Part shown: positions 32,140-40,606 of the stretch, piece after piece | How positions within the stretch are numbered: the first letter of the stretch is position 1 | How the letters are laid out: each line of letters begins with the position of its first letter | Program-made: the position numbers and the translations under genes | The notes under the pieces: model-generated | The model's input: only the letters and a program-made list of their open reading frames with translations | Told to the model about the DNA's origin: nothing | The model's database searches: none | Assembly: GCF_003253005.1 (NCBI RefSeq) | Contig: NZ_QEPZ01000004.1 | Coordinates: forward strand, 1 to 64,000 | Length of the DNA stretch: 64,000 nt | Source: Haemophilus parainfluenzae | GTDB taxonomy: Bacteria > Pseudomonadota > Gammaproteobacteria > Enterobacterales > Pasteurellaceae | Direction of reading: 5' to 3'

Positions 32140-32945
32140 GAACACGCTATCCGTTAAAATGGCTTTTAGGATTTGCACAGTTAGCGCGTAGTACGTTTTT
32201 TGCGAAACTTCAGATTAAACCGGATAAGGATGAGTTGTTGAAAAAGACCATTCAACGCATCAAAGCCAATCATCCTGATTATGGTTACCGACGTGTTCAT
32301 GCCAGCTTGCCAGGCGTGAATCATAAAAAAGTTCAACGTTTAATGCAGACACTTGGGCTTCAAGTACGGTCAAGAAAAAGCAAGAAATTTACCACCTATC
32401 GAGGCACGATAGGGGTGATTGCACCGAATCATCTTGAACGCGATTTTAGTGCAACGGCCCCGAAACAAAAATGGGTGACCGATATCACCGAGTTTAAGGC
32501 GAAAGATGGGAGTAAAGTCTATTTATCCCCAATTTTAGACTTATTTAACAATGAGATAGTCTCCTATAATCTCAGCTATTCCCCAAACTGGGCGCAAGTA
32601 GAGGACATGTTAATGCAAGCCGTCAAAGGATTAAATAAAGCTTGTGGTGTCATTTTACATTCAGACCAGGGATGGCAATATCAAATGGTAGCTTATCGTC
32701 GAATCTTGGCTGAACATGGCATCATTCAAAGTATGTCGAGAAAAGGGAATTGCTTGGACAACGCCGCAATGGAAAGTTTCTTTGGGCGATTAAAAACGGA
32801 ATGCTTTTATGGTCGGGAATTTAACAGTAGAGAGGAGATAGTTGATGCCGTCAGAGATTATTTGGATTACTATAATCATCGACGGATTCAACTAAAATTA
32901 AAAGGACTGAGTCCGATACAATATCGAAAACAATCCTTTAAATAA
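32058..32945 (+). CDS. IS3-family transposase subunit OrfB (frameshift product)
   Basis: The frame is -1 to orfA and open from 32058; coding similarity (IIQRLRTRYPLKWLLGFAQLARS) starts within the orfA overlap with no ATG, so the enzyme is expected as an OrfAB fusion made by -1 frameshifting, for which CTAAAGG in the overlap is a candidate slip site. The rve integrase core has the DDE triad in TDITEF, LHSDQGWQY and DNAAMESFFGRLKTE. No internal stop is seen. The first in-frame start-like codon (TTG, 32235) lies well inside the domain. Confidence 0.88.
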   Translation, partial: SGGGLPKGVEKAQTSGRSRATEIIQRLRTRYPLKWLLGFAQLARSTFFAKLQIKPDKDELLKKTIQRIKANHPDYGYRRVHASLPGVNHKKVQRLMQTLGLQVRSRKSKKFTTYRGTIGVIAPNHLERDFSATAPKQKWVTDITEFKAKDGSKVYLSPILDLFNNEIVSYNLSYSPNWAQVEDMLMQAVKGLNKACGVILHSDQGWQYQMVAYRRILAEHGIIQSMSRKGNCLDNAAMESFFGRLKTECFYGREFNSREEIVDAVRDYLDYYNHRRIQLKLKGLSPIQYRKQSFK

Positions 32946-32997
32946 CAGTCTAACTTTTTGGGGTCAGATCAATTTGACCGCTCTTTTTTTATTGGGG

Positions 32998-33135
32998 TTA
33001 ACCTTTCTTTTTCCCACCTTGACGCGCTTTAAAGCGAGGGTTGGTTTTCGAAATGACATAAACGACACCGTGGCGACGAACAATTTTGCAGCCAGGACGG
33101 TTTTTTGCGCTTTTGAGTGAAGATAATACTTTCAT
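32998..33135 (-). CDS. rpmJ2: Alternative 50S ribosomal protein L36 (type B)
   Basis: 45 residues, [20 protein letters not shown] to [12 protein letters not shown], resembling E. coli YkgO. It keeps only one Cys, so it lacks the zinc ribbon of the standard L36; such forms replace the zinc protein under zinc shortage. It lies 9 bases after rpmE2, and its terminator has been broken by the neighbouring IS. Confidence 0.92.
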   Translation of the reverse strand: MKVLSSLKSAKNRPGCKIVRRHGVVYVISKTNPRFKARQGGKKKG

Positions 33136-33144
33136 TGAACATTC

Positions 33145-33411
33145 CTATTTTGATTTAAATGCGCCAAATTTACCGTAACGGCTTGCAAATTCACTTGCAC
33201 GACCTTCATTACCAATTTGACGAGTTTTACCAGTATAAAATGGGTGAGAAGCAGATGAGGTATCGCACATAAATACAGGGTATTCATTACCATCTTCCCA
33301 TTTCATGGTGTTGTTGGTTTTAGCACAAGAACGGATCAGAAAGCCTTGTTTTGCGTTGGAATCATAAAATAAAACAGTACGATAATTTTCAGGGTGAATG
33401 CCTTTTTTCAT
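33145..33411 (-). CDS. rpmE2: Alternative 50S ribosomal protein L31 (type B)
   Basis: 88 residues beginning [17 protein letters not shown], the YkgM type without the paired zinc-binding CxxC. In E. coli and many bacteria the ykgM-ykgO pair is induced by zinc starvation through Zur to free zinc from ribosomes. AAGGAG precedes the ATG. Expressed with rpmJ2. A Fur/Zur-like box lies about 50 bases upstream. Confidence 0.94.
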   Translation of the reverse strand: MKKGIHPENYRTVLFYDSNAKQGFLIRSCAKTNNTMKWEDGNEYPVFMCDTSSASHPFYTGKTRQIGNEGRASEFASRYGKFGAFKSK

Positions 33412-33461
33412 TAGAGCTCCTTATATAACGAAAAGAATTGGGCGAAGATACTAATTCAAAA

Positions 33462-33480
33462 GAGAATGATTATCAATATA
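33462..33480. promoter_or_regulatory. Fur/Zur-like operator upstream of rpmE2
   Basis: GAGAATGATTATCAATATA matches the 19-base E. coli Fur consensus GATAATGATAATCATTATC at 15 positions. For this gene pair a Zur site would be expected; whether Fur or Zur binds cannot be told from sequence. Confidence 0.4.
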
Positions 33481-33525
33481 ATTTTATTCATGGCTATGAG
33501 AATTTTTTTCATATTGAGAAAAAGA

Positions 33526-33553
33526 AAAATGCCTTTCGATTGAAAGGCATTTT
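33526..33553 (-). terminator. smpB terminator
   Basis: AAAATGCCTTTC and GAAAGGCATTTT, loop of four, followed on the minus strand by TTCTTTTTC. Perfect 12-base stem. Confidence 0.9.
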
Positions 33554-33571
33554 GTCAGTTTGGAGGGAGAG

Positions 33572-34054
33572 TTATCCACGATGTGCGTTTTTCATAATAC
33601 GCTCTTTCGCTACTTTCCATTCACGCTCTTTAATATCATCACGTTTATCATGTTGTTTTTTACCTTTCGCAAGACCGATTTTGATCTTTGCCCAAGCACC
33701 TTTCCAATAAAGAGAAAGGGCAACAATGGTAAAACCATCACGGCTTGATTTACCGAAAAGATTATCCAGTTCACGTTTATTCAATAAAAGCTTACGCGTA
33801 CGCGTCGGATCGCAAACTACGTGGGTCGAGGCCAAGCTTAATGGTTGAATGGTTGCGCCAAATAAATAGGCTTCCCCATTTTTAAAAATGATATAGCTGT
33901 CGCTGATATTGGCTTTACCTGCGCGCATTGATTTTACTTCCCAACCTTGTAATTCAAGGCCGGCTTCAATTTCATCTTCAATAAAATATTCGTATCGAGC
34001 TCGTTTATTTAACGCAATGGTGTTGGAGCCGACTTTGACTTTTTTCTTGGTCAT
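33572..34054 (-). CDS. smpB: SsrA-binding protein SmpB
   Basis: 160 residues; partner of tmRNA in trans-translation rescue of stalled ribosomes. [38 protein letters not shown] and [10 protein letters not shown] are conserved, and the basic C-terminal tail ([17 protein letters not shown]) that enters the mRNA channel is present. The tmRNA gene is not in this window. Single gene with its own terminator. Confidence 0.96.
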   Translation of the reverse strand: MTKKKVKVGSNTIALNKRARYEYFIEDEIEAGLELQGWEVKSMRAGKANISDSYIIFKNGEAYLFGATIQPLSLASTHVVCDPTRTRKLLLNKRELDNLFGKSSRDGFTIVALSLYWKGAWAKIKIGLAKGKKQHDKRDDIKEREWKVAKERIMKNAHRG

Positions 34055-34124
34055 TGTTATCCGTTGTTTATTAATCGTAAATTGGCGTTGATTTTACCGA
34101 ATCTCGCAGTGGATAGCAAAAAAC

Positions 34125-34150
34125 AAAAGGCTGATTTGACTCAGCCTTTT
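34125..34150 (-). terminator. arcA terminator
   Basis: AAAAGGCTGA (34125-34134), loop TTTGAC, TCAGCCTTTT (34141-34150): a perfect stem. On the minus strand it is followed by GTTTTTTGC, the T run expected for an intrinsic terminator, 16 bases after the arcA stop. Confidence 0.85.
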
Positions 34151-34166
34151 ATTACTTAATGATCAA

Positions 34167-34880
34167 TTATTCTTCTAACTCACCACAGAAACGATAGCCT
34201 TCACCATGCACGGTAGCAATAATTTCTGGTGTATTAGGATGATCTTCAAAATGTTTTCGAATACGACGAATTGTTACATCCACAGTACGATCTTGTGGTT
34301 TTAATTCACGTCCTGTCATTTTTAGCAATAATTCTTCACGAGTTTGCAATTTGCCAGGGTTTTCGCAGAAATGCAACATGGCACGGAATTCACTACGAGG
34401 CAGTTTAAATTCAACGCCTTCAGGTGTGATTAAATTATGGCTATTTAAATCCAGTGTCCACCCATTAAAACGATAGTTCTCACGTTGTAAATGGGTTTCT
34501 TTGCCATTTAGTGTCATGGTGCGATGCAATAAATTTCGTGCACGAATGGTGAGTTCTCTTGGGTTAAATGGTTTAGTGAGATAATCATCTGCCCCAATTT
34601 CCAAGCCTAAAATTTTATCGACCTCGTTATCTCGTCCCGTGAGGAAGATTAATGGAATTGCAGCTTTCTCACGTAACTCACGCCCTAGTAATAAACCATT
34701 TTTACCAGGTAAGTTGATATCTAATACGATGAGATTAACCGTTTCTGAGTTTAACTGACGATACATTTCTGCACCATCTTGTGCTTGTAATACCTCATAG
34801 CCCTCAGCTTCAAAAATTCCTCTTAACGTATTACGGGTTACCGCTTCATCTTCCACAATGAGAATTTTTGGGGTAGCCAT
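34167..34880 (-). CDS. arcA: Aerobic respiration control response regulator ArcA
   Basis: 237 residues. The receiver domain has [12 protein letters not shown], phospho-acceptor Asp in [12 protein letters not shown] (about residue 54), and [10 protein letters not shown]. The OmpR-type winged helix has [16 protein letters not shown] and HGEGYRF. With the ArcB kinase it represses aerobic genes at low oxygen. The start [12 protein letters not shown] follows AGGAG; an upstream ATG 11 codons earlier is unlikely. Divergent from dsbD, as in H. influenzae. Confidence 0.95.
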   Translation of the reverse strand: MATPKILIVEDEAVTRNTLRGIFEAEGYEVLQAQDGAEMYRQLNSETVNLIVLDINLPGKNGLLLGRELREKAAIPLIFLTGRDNEVDKILGLEIGADDYLTKPFNPRELTIRARNLLHRTMTLNGKETHLQRENYRFNGWTLDLNSHNLITPEGVEFKLPRSEFRAMLHFCENPGKLQTREELLLKMTGRELKPQDRTVDVTIRRIRKHFEDHPNTPEIIATVHGEGYRFCGELEE

Positions 34881-35001
34881 TCGTTGCTCCTTGTTATACT
34901 TCGTTATGGGCATATTCTATAATTGTAACATTGCTGTAACAACAGAAAAGTGCGGTCATTGTTTAAATTACATTTAATTTTATGATCTAAGTCATAAATT
35001 A

Positions 35002-35029
35002 TTAACATTCCGCTTATTTATGCTAGAAT
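35002..35029 (+). promoter_or_regulatory. dsbD promoter, extended -10
   Basis: TTAACA (35002-35007), 16-base spacer, TAGAAT (35024-35029) preceded by TG one base earlier: an extended -10 promoter, 28 bases before the dsbD start. Confidence 0.65.
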
Positions 35030-35056
35030 TTTAGCAGGAACAATAGTTGGAACTTT

Positions 35057-36826
35057 ATGATGAAGCGAATTCTTCTTTTTTTATTTTTTATTTTTACCGC
35101 ACTTTCCACTCAAGCCGGTCTTTTTGATAAGAAACCGGCTTTCTTGCCAGTGGATGAAGCTTTTCAATTTTCAGCTGCGAAAAGCGAGAATCAAGAAAAT
35201 GTGATCGTCAATTGGTCGATTGCAGAAGGGTATTATCTCTATCAAGAGAAAATTTCCGTGAAGCTCAACCAAGAGGAAACCTCATCATTTGATGAGCCGA
35301 CATTTTCTATTTCACCTGAAGATTATAACGATCCTTATTTTGGCTTAATGAAGATTTTCAAAAAGCCTGTGCAAGCTATTTTTAAAGCGAGTCAGTCGCC
35401 ATTAAAAGCAGAAGATATGGTTGAGATTGCTTACCAAGGTTGTACTGAGGGCTTTTGTTATCCTCCTGAAGTGAAAGAAATTAAAGTGGCAGATTTGCCT
35501 ATTGCACAGGTCGCTAATACTGAAAAAACATCGGAAAACTCGACCGCACTTTCAGCACAACCCAAAGCAGAACAAGACCGTTTAGCGGAAAGTTTATTTA
35601 ACAGCAAATATGCTGTATTTGGTTTCTTCTTGTTAGGATTAGGTTTGGCCTTTACCCCTTGTGTATTGCCAATGCTACCACTGCTTTCAGCGATTGTGAT
35701 TGGTCAAAATCAACGCCCTAATATGTGGCGCGCTTTCGCATTAAGCTTTGTGTATGTGCAGGGGATGGCGGTGACTTACACCTTATTAGGCTTGGTTGTG
35801 GCTGCAATTGGTTTGCCATTCCAAGTGGCTTTACAACATCCTTATGTGATGATTGGTTTATCAATCATCTTTGTCTTGTTAGCCTTGTCGATGTTCGGTG
35901 TATTTACCTTACAGCTCCCAAGCTCCTTACAAACAAAACTCTCTTTACTTAGCCAACAGCAAAAAGCAGGTGCCTTTGGTGGCGTGTTCTTAATGGGGAT
36001 GATTGCGGGACTTGTGGCTTCACCTTGCACATCCGCACCGCTTTCAGGTGCTTTGCTTTATGTGGCGCAGAGTGGGGATTTGTTTACTGGTGCGATTACG
36101 CTTTATTTGCTTGCGTTGGGTATGGGCGTACCGCTGATTTTAATCACTTTATTTGGGAATAAAATCCTGCCTAAATCAGGCATGTGGATGGAAACGGTCA
36201 AAAAGCTCTTTGGCTTTGTGATGCTCGCATTACCGGTATTCTTAATTTCTCGTATTTTGCCAGAGGAATGGACACCAAGATTATGGGCGATGCTCGGTAC
36301 CGCATTTTTCATCTGGTTTGCTTTTCAGATGCCGAAAAATGGCACAGGTTGGGTATTCCGAATTCTCTTTTTAGTGGCAGCCATGATTAGTGTTAAACCG
36401 CTTCAAACTTGGGTGTGGGGCGAAACCTCAACACCAAGTGCGGTCGAAAATAAAGTGGTTTCCCATGTTGAATTTAAGAAAGTGAAAAGCGAAGCTGAAT
36501 TGCAACAAGCACTTGCTGAAAATAACAAACCACTTGTGATGCTCGATCTTTATGCGGATTGGTGTGTGGCGTGTAAAGAGTTTGAAAAAGAAACATTTAG
36601 TGATCCAAGTGTCCAAAAAGCCTTTGGTGACATGCTGCTTCTTCAAGTCGATATGACAAAAAACTCCGAAGAAAACCGCGCTTTAATGACAAAATATAAA
36701 GTGTTAGGTTTACCGACGATTTTATTCTTTGACCGAGATGGAAAAGAAATTGAAGGCAGTCGTGTTAACGGATTCATGCAGTCCGTTGAGTTTCTACAAT
36801 GGATTGAGAAAATCAGTAAACCATAA
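35057..36826 (+). CDS. dsbD: Thiol:disulfide interchange protein DsbD
   Basis: 589 residues; carries electrons from cytoplasmic thioredoxin to periplasmic DsbC, DsbG and CcmG. A signal peptide (ILLFLFFIFTALSTQA) leads to the N-terminal alpha domain with Cys pair in QGCTEGFCYPP (about 127/133). Eight helices carry Cys in FTPCVLPMLP (about 201) and SPCTSAPLSG (about 322). The C-terminal thioredoxin domain has WCVACK (about 502-507). All six redox cysteines are present. The double ATG leaves the start uncertain by one codon. Confidence 0.96.
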   Translation: MMKRILLFLFFIFTALSTQAGLFDKKPAFLPVDEAFQFSAAKSENQENVIVNWSIAEGYYLYQEKISVKLNQEETSSFDEPTFSISPEDYNDPYFGLMKIFKKPVQAIFKASQSPLKAEDMVEIAYQGCTEGFCYPPEVKEIKVADLPIAQVANTEKTSENSTALSAQPKAEQDRLAESLFNSKYAVFGFFLLGLGLAFTPCVLPMLPLLSAIVIGQNQRPNMWRAFALSFVYVQGMAVTYTLLGLVVAAIGLPFQVALQHPYVMIGLSIIFVLLALSMFGVFTLQLPSSLQTKLSLLSQQQKAGAFGGVFLMGMIAGLVASPCTSAPLSGALLYVAQSGDLFTGAITLYLLALGMGVPLILITLFGNKILPKSGMWMETVKKLFGFVMLALPVFLISRILPEEWTPRLWAMLGTAFFIWFAFQMPKNGTGWVFRILFLVAAMISVKPLQTWVWGETSTPSAVENKVVSHVEFKKVKSEAELQQALAENNKPLVMLDLYADWCVACKEFEKETFSDPSVQKAFGDMLLLQVDMTKNSEENRALMTKYKVLGLPTILFFDRDGKEIEGSRVNGFMQSVEFLQWIEKISKP

Positions 36827-36868
36827 AATTATTTCTTAATCGTAAAAAGTCCTTTTCGATTTTAGGTA

Positions 36869-36897
36869 TTGTTTGTCTTTAAGTTAATCATTAATAT
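36869..36897 (+). promoter_or_regulatory. Promoter of the DoxX-family gene
   Basis: TTGTTT (36869-36874), 17-base spacer, TAATAT (36892-36897), 39 bases before the start codon. Confidence 0.5.
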
Positions 36898-36936
36898 ACG
36901 CCCTGTTCTCAAATCACTTTTTATTAGGAAAACTTT

Positions 36937-37335
36937 ATGAAAAACTTAGAAAAATACGCTCCGTATGTTTTAGCTTTATTACGTATCATCGCTGCGTATA
37001 TGTTTCTCTTACACGGCACAGCGAAATTCTGGGAATTCCCAATTTCAATGACGGGCGGTAACGGCGCAGTAGGCGATCCAATGATGATTGTCGGTGGAGT
37101 AATCGAGATTGTCGGTTCAATCCTATTAATTTTAGGTTTATTTGTTCGCCCAGCGGCATTTATCCTTTCAGGTCAGATGGCTTATGCGTATTTCTTTATG
37201 CACGCTGTAGGTAAAGGAAATCTATTCTTCCCAATCGCGAACGGTGGTGAACTTGCTTTATTTTATTCTTTAGTGTTCTTCTATTTTGTGTTTGCTGGTG
37301 CTGGCGCATTTTCTTTAGATAACCGAAAACGTTAA
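36937..37335 (+). CDS. DoxX-family membrane protein
   Basis: 132 residues with four helices. LRIIAAYMFLLHGTAKFWEF and FVRPAAFILSGQMAYAYFFMH fit the DoxX/YqjF family, whose members have been linked to membrane redox chemistry or thiosulfate oxidation, but most are of unknown role. AGGAAAAC precedes the ATG. It has its own promoter and terminator and follows dsbD. Confidence 0.85.
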   Translation: MKNLEKYAPYVLALLRIIAAYMFLLHGTAKFWEFPISMTGGNGAVGDPMMIVGGVIEIVGSILLILGLFVRPAAFILSGQMAYAYFFMHAVGKGNLFFPIANGGELALFYSLVFFYFVFAGAGAFSLDNRKR

Positions 37336-37357
37336 TCAATCATCTTATTCATTTATT

Positions 37358-37381
37358 GCCCGCATTTTGCGGGCTTTTTTG
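37358..37381 (+). terminator. Terminator of the DoxX-family gene
   Basis: GCCCGCA, loop TTT, TGCGGGC, then seven Ts. Confidence 0.9.
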
Positions 37382-37449
37382 TTTTTAAAATCGCTTAAAT
37401 AAACCACCGCACTTTAATTGCGCTTACCAAGAAAATTTTCTCTATATAA

Positions 37450-37471
37450 ACGCAAACGTTTGCGTTATAAT
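37450..37471 (+). promoter_or_regulatory. PurR operator over the purH promoter
   Basis: ACGCAAACGTTTGCGT (37450-37465) is the perfect palindromic PurR box, immediately followed by the -10 TATAAT (37466-37471). Binding of PurR with hypoxanthine or guanine would block RNA polymerase at purH. Confidence 0.9.
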
Positions 37472-37513
37472 TCACCCCGCTTATTTTTAACCATTTAATG
37501 AAAGGAAAATGTA

Positions 37514-39112
37514 ATGACAGATCGTCCAATTCGTCAGGCTTTACTGAGTGTTTCTGATAAAACCGGTATTGTAGAATTTGCTCAAGGCTTAGTACAGCGT
37601 GGTGTAAAACTACTTTCCACAGGCGGTACAGCAAAATTGTTGGAGCAGCATGGTTTGCCGGTAACTGAAGTGTCTGATTATACGGGATTCCCAGAAATGA
37701 TGGACGGTCGTGTGAAAACCTTACACCCAAAAGTGCACGGTGGGATTTTAGGTCGTCGTGGTACAGATGATGCCATCATGCAGAAACATGGTATTGAAGG
37801 CATTGATATGGTTGTCGTGAATTTATATCCATTTGCGGCCACTGTGGCTAAACCAGATTGTACCTTGGCTGATGCGGTAGAAAATATCGATATCGGTGGA
37901 CCAACCATGGTGCGTTCTGCAGCGAAAAACCATAAAGATGTGGCGATCGTGGTGAATAATCATGATTTCAACGCAATTCTTGCGGAAATGGATAAACACC
38001 AAAACAGCCTAACACTTGAAACCCGTTTTGACCTTGCGATTAAAGCCTTTGAACATACCGCTCAATATGATTCCATGATTGCCAACTACTTTGGACAAAT
38101 GGTGAAACCGTATCATGTGGCAGAGGAAGAAGATGCGAATGCGAAGTGTGGTCAATTCCCGCGGACTTTAAATCTTAACTTCGTACGTAAACAAACCATG
38201 CGTTACGGCGAAAATGCACATCAAAATGCTGCTTTCTACGTTGATTTGAATGTGAAAGAGGCGAGCGTGGCTACGGCTAATCAACTCCAAGGTAAAGCCT
38301 TGTCTTACAATAATATTGCTGATACTGATGCAGCACTTGAATGCGTGAAAGAATTTGATGAGCCGGCTTGTGTGATCGTTAAACATGCCAATCCATGTGG
38401 CGTGGCTTTAGGAAAAGATATTTTAGAAGCCTATAATCGCGCTTATCAAACCGATCCAACTTCTGCATTTGGCGGCATTATTGCTTTCAACCGTGAATTA
38501 GACGAAAAAACCGCGAATGAAATTGTGGAACGCCAATTCGTTGAAGTGATTATTGCACCGAAAGTTTCTGCTGAAGCGCAAGAAGTCGTGAAACGTAAGA
38601 AAAATGTTCGTTTGCTTGAATGTGGTGAATGGACTTCTCGTTCTGAACGTTTAGATTTCAAACGCGTGAACGGTGGCTTGTTAGTACAAGATGCCGATTT
38701 AGGCATGGTTGGTTTGGATGATTTAAAAGTGGTGAGCAAACGTCAACCAACCGAACAGGAATTAAAAGATTTATTGTTCTGCTGGAAAGTCGCGAAATTC
38801 GTGAAATCCAATGCCATTGTTTACGCCAAAGATAACCAAACCATCGGCATTGGTGCAGGTCAAATGAGCCGTGTGTATTCTGCTAAGATTGCGGGTATTA
38901 AGGCGCAGGACGAAGGCTTAACCGTAGCCGGTTGTGTAATGGCATCTGATGCGTTCTTCCCATTCCGTGACGGTATTGATGCAGCGGCGAAAGTAGGTAT
39001 TCAATGTGTGATCCATCCAGGTGGCTCAATGCGCGATCAAGAAGTCATCGATGCAGCAGATGAACATAATATGGTGATGGTATTGACTGGAATGCGTCAT
39101 TTTAGACATTAA
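37514..39112 (+). CDS. purH: Bifunctional AICAR transformylase / IMP cyclohydrolase
   Basis: 532 residues; last two steps of IMP synthesis. The N-terminal MGS-like cyclohydrolase domain has [26 protein letters not shown] and [18 protein letters not shown]. The C-terminal transformylase has the [11 protein letters not shown] motif (about residues 291-301) and [33 protein letters not shown] leads to the ATG. PurR-controlled; purD follows after an unusual inverted repeat. Confidence 0.97.
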   Translation: MTDRPIRQALLSVSDKTGIVEFAQGLVQRGVKLLSTGGTAKLLEQHGLPVTEVSDYTGFPEMMDGRVKTLHPKVHGGILGRRGTDDAIMQKHGIEGIDMVVVNLYPFAATVAKPDCTLADAVENIDIGGPTMVRSAAKNHKDVAIVVNNHDFNAILAEMDKHQNSLTLETRFDLAIKAFEHTAQYDSMIANYFGQMVKPYHVAEEEDANAKCGQFPRTLNLNFVRKQTMRYGENAHQNAAFYVDLNVKEASVATANQLQGKALSYNNIADTDAALECVKEFDEPACVIVKHANPCGVALGKDILEAYNRAYQTDPTSAFGGIIAFNRELDEKTANEIVERQFVEVIIAPKVSAEAQEVVKRKKNVRLLECGEWTSRSERLDFKRVNGGLLVQDADLGMVGLDDLKVVSKRQPTEQELKDLLFCWKVAKFVKSNAIVYAKDNQTIGIGAGQMSRVYSAKIAGIKAQDEGLTVAGCVMASDAFFPFRDGIDAAAKVGIQCVIHPGGSMRDQEVIDAADEHNMVMVLTGMRHFRH

Positions 39113-39148
39113 TTTATGTCGTCACTTCGCTTAATGAGCGACTTATAC

Positions 39149-39268
39149 CTCCCCCCTCTTTCGTAAAGAGGGGGTTAGAGGGAGATTTAAACGATGCTAA
39201 ATATACTATGAGGTTGAAATAACTTCTGCCAAATCTCCCCTAACCTTCTTTGCTAAAGAGGGGATTAA
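39149..39268. repeat. Inverted intergenic repeat between purH and purD
   Basis: A unit of about 40 bases, with its own CCCCTCTTT/AAAGAGGGG stem, appears twice in opposite orientation (about 39149-39189 and 39229-39268), separated by 40 bases. The shared core reads AAATCTCCC(C/T)..TAACC then CTTT and AAAGAGGGG. Each unit forms a hairpin and the pair can form a larger one. Confidence 0.75.
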
Positions 39269-39292
39269 ATTCAAAAAGATACAAGGAGCATT

Positions 39293-40582
39293 ATGAACAT
39301 CCTCATCATCGGAAATGGCGGTCGTGAACACGCCTTGGCTTGGAAAGCTGCAAAATCTCCACTAGCAGATAAAGTTTTTGTCGCACCAGGCAACGCAGGT
39401 ACAGCATTGGAACACAAAGTAGAAAACGTAAACATTGCTGCGACTGATGTTCCCGCATTAGTGAAATTTGCTCAAGATAAGCAAATTGGATTAACCATTG
39501 TAGGACCAGAGGCACCGCTAGTGATTGGTGTGGTTGATGCATTTCGTGAAGCTGGATTGAAGATTTTTGGTCCAACTAAAGCAGCTGCGCAATTGGAAGG
39601 TTCAAAAGCATTCACCAAAGACTTCCTCGCTCGTCACAAAATTCCAACGGCAGAATATCAAAACTTCACCGAAGTTGAGCCAGCATTAGCGTACTTGCGT
39701 GAAAAAGGTGCGCCAATTGTCGTAAAAGCAGATGGTTTGGCAGCGGGCAAAGGTGTAATCGTGGCAATGACATTGCAGGAAGCGGAAGAGGCTGTGCGCG
39801 ATATGCTTTCTGGCAATGCCTTCGGTAAAGCTGGCAGTCGGGTGGTTATTGAAGAATTTCTAGATGGCGAAGAAGCCAGTTTTATCGTCATGGTGGACGG
39901 TAAAAATGTCGAACCTATGGCGACTAGCCAAGATCATAAACGCGTAGGTGAAAATGATACAGGCTTAAATACTGGCGGTATGGGCGCGTATTCGCCTGCG
40001 CCAGTGGTGACACCAGAAATTCATGATCGCATTATGCGAGAAGTGATCTATCCAACGGTCAATGGCATGGCAGTGGAAGGCAATGTTTACACAGGTTTCT
40101 TGTATGCAGGACTAATGATTATGCCGAACGGTCAACCAAAAGTGATTGAATTTAACTGTCGTTTTGGCGATCCGGAAACGCAGCCGATTATGCTTCGTCT
40201 TGAATCCGATCTCGTTGAGCTTTCTCTTAAGGCTTGCGAGGGAAAATTGGATGAAGTGAAATCCCAGTGGCATCCAAAAGCGTCCTTAGGTATTGTATTA
40301 GCTGCGGAAGGGTATCCAGGCGATTATCGTAAAGGTGATGTGATTAGCGGTTTACCACAAAGTGCGGTCGAAAATGAGAAAGTTTTCTTAGCGGGCGTTG
40401 CAGAACAAGAAGGCAAGTTAGTCACGAACGGCGGTCGCGTGCTTTGTGTTACTGCGTTAGGCGAAAGTGTATTTGAAGCGCAACAAAAAGCCTTAAAACT
40501 CGCTGAGCAAATTCAATGGTCTGGACGTTTTTATCGTCGAGATATTGGTTATCGTGCTGTTGAACGTGAGCAGCAAAAATAA
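39293..40582 (+). CDS. purD: Phosphoribosylamine-glycine ligase (GARS)
   Basis: 429 residues; second step of purine synthesis, joining glycine to phosphoribosylamine with ATP. The N-terminal MNILIIGNGGREHALAWK, ATP-grasp region GLAAGKGVIVA, EEFLDGEEASFIVMVDG and EFNCRFGDPETQP are conserved. AAGGAG precedes the ATG. Downstream of purH as in the enterobacterial purHD operon, though the hairpin repeat between them may tune expression. Confidence 0.97.
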   Translation: MNILIIGNGGREHALAWKAAKSPLADKVFVAPGNAGTALEHKVENVNIAATDVPALVKFAQDKQIGLTIVGPEAPLVIGVVDAFREAGLKIFGPTKAAAQLEGSKAFTKDFLARHKIPTAEYQNFTEVEPALAYLREKGAPIVVKADGLAAGKGVIVAMTLQEAEEAVRDMLSGNAFGKAGSRVVIEEFLDGEEASFIVMVDGKNVEPMATSQDHKRVGENDTGLNTGGMGAYSPAPVVTPEIHDRIMREVIYPTVNGMAVEGNVYTGFLYAGLMIMPNGQPKVIEFNCRFGDPETQPIMLRLESDLVELSLKACEGKLDEVKSQWHPKASLGIVLAAEGYPGDYRKGDVISGLPQSAVENEKVFLAGVAEQEGKLVTNGGRVLCVTALGESVFEAQQKALKLAEQIQWSGRFYRRDIGYRAVEREQQK

Positions 40583-40606
40583 CGACATTAAATGTTAAGG
40601 TATCGC

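Larger units (their letters stand above)
31728..32971 (+). mobile_element. Complete IS3-family (IS150-group) insertion sequence
   Basis: 1244 bp. Left end TGATCTGCACCCCAAAAG, right end (reverse complement) TGATCTGACCCCAAAAAG: imperfect terminal inverted repeats of about 25 bases. The target duplication is ATT (31725-31727 and 32972-32974). Two overlapping frames encode an OrfA helix-turn-helix protein and an OrfB DDE integrase. Both look intact, so the element may be active. It carries no uptake signal. Confidence 0.93.
31711..32990. terminator. obgE/rpmJ2 terminator interrupted by an IS
   Basis: AAAAAAGAGCGG (31711-31722) and CCGCTCTTTTTT (32978-32989) are perfect 12-base arms now more than 1.2 kb apart. 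Removing the element and one copy of the target duplication restores them with an AAATTTGA loop: a bidirectional terminator for obgE and the bL36/bL31 genes. Confidence 0.85.

Noticed and set aside
32235-32945. OrfB as a separate gene starting at TTG 32235
   Set aside because: Clear OrfB similarity extends upstream to about 32100, so a frameshift fusion is the better reading.
39120-39290. CRISPR-like repeats
   Set aside because: Only two units, inverted relative to each other and with a single spacer; no cas genes nearby.
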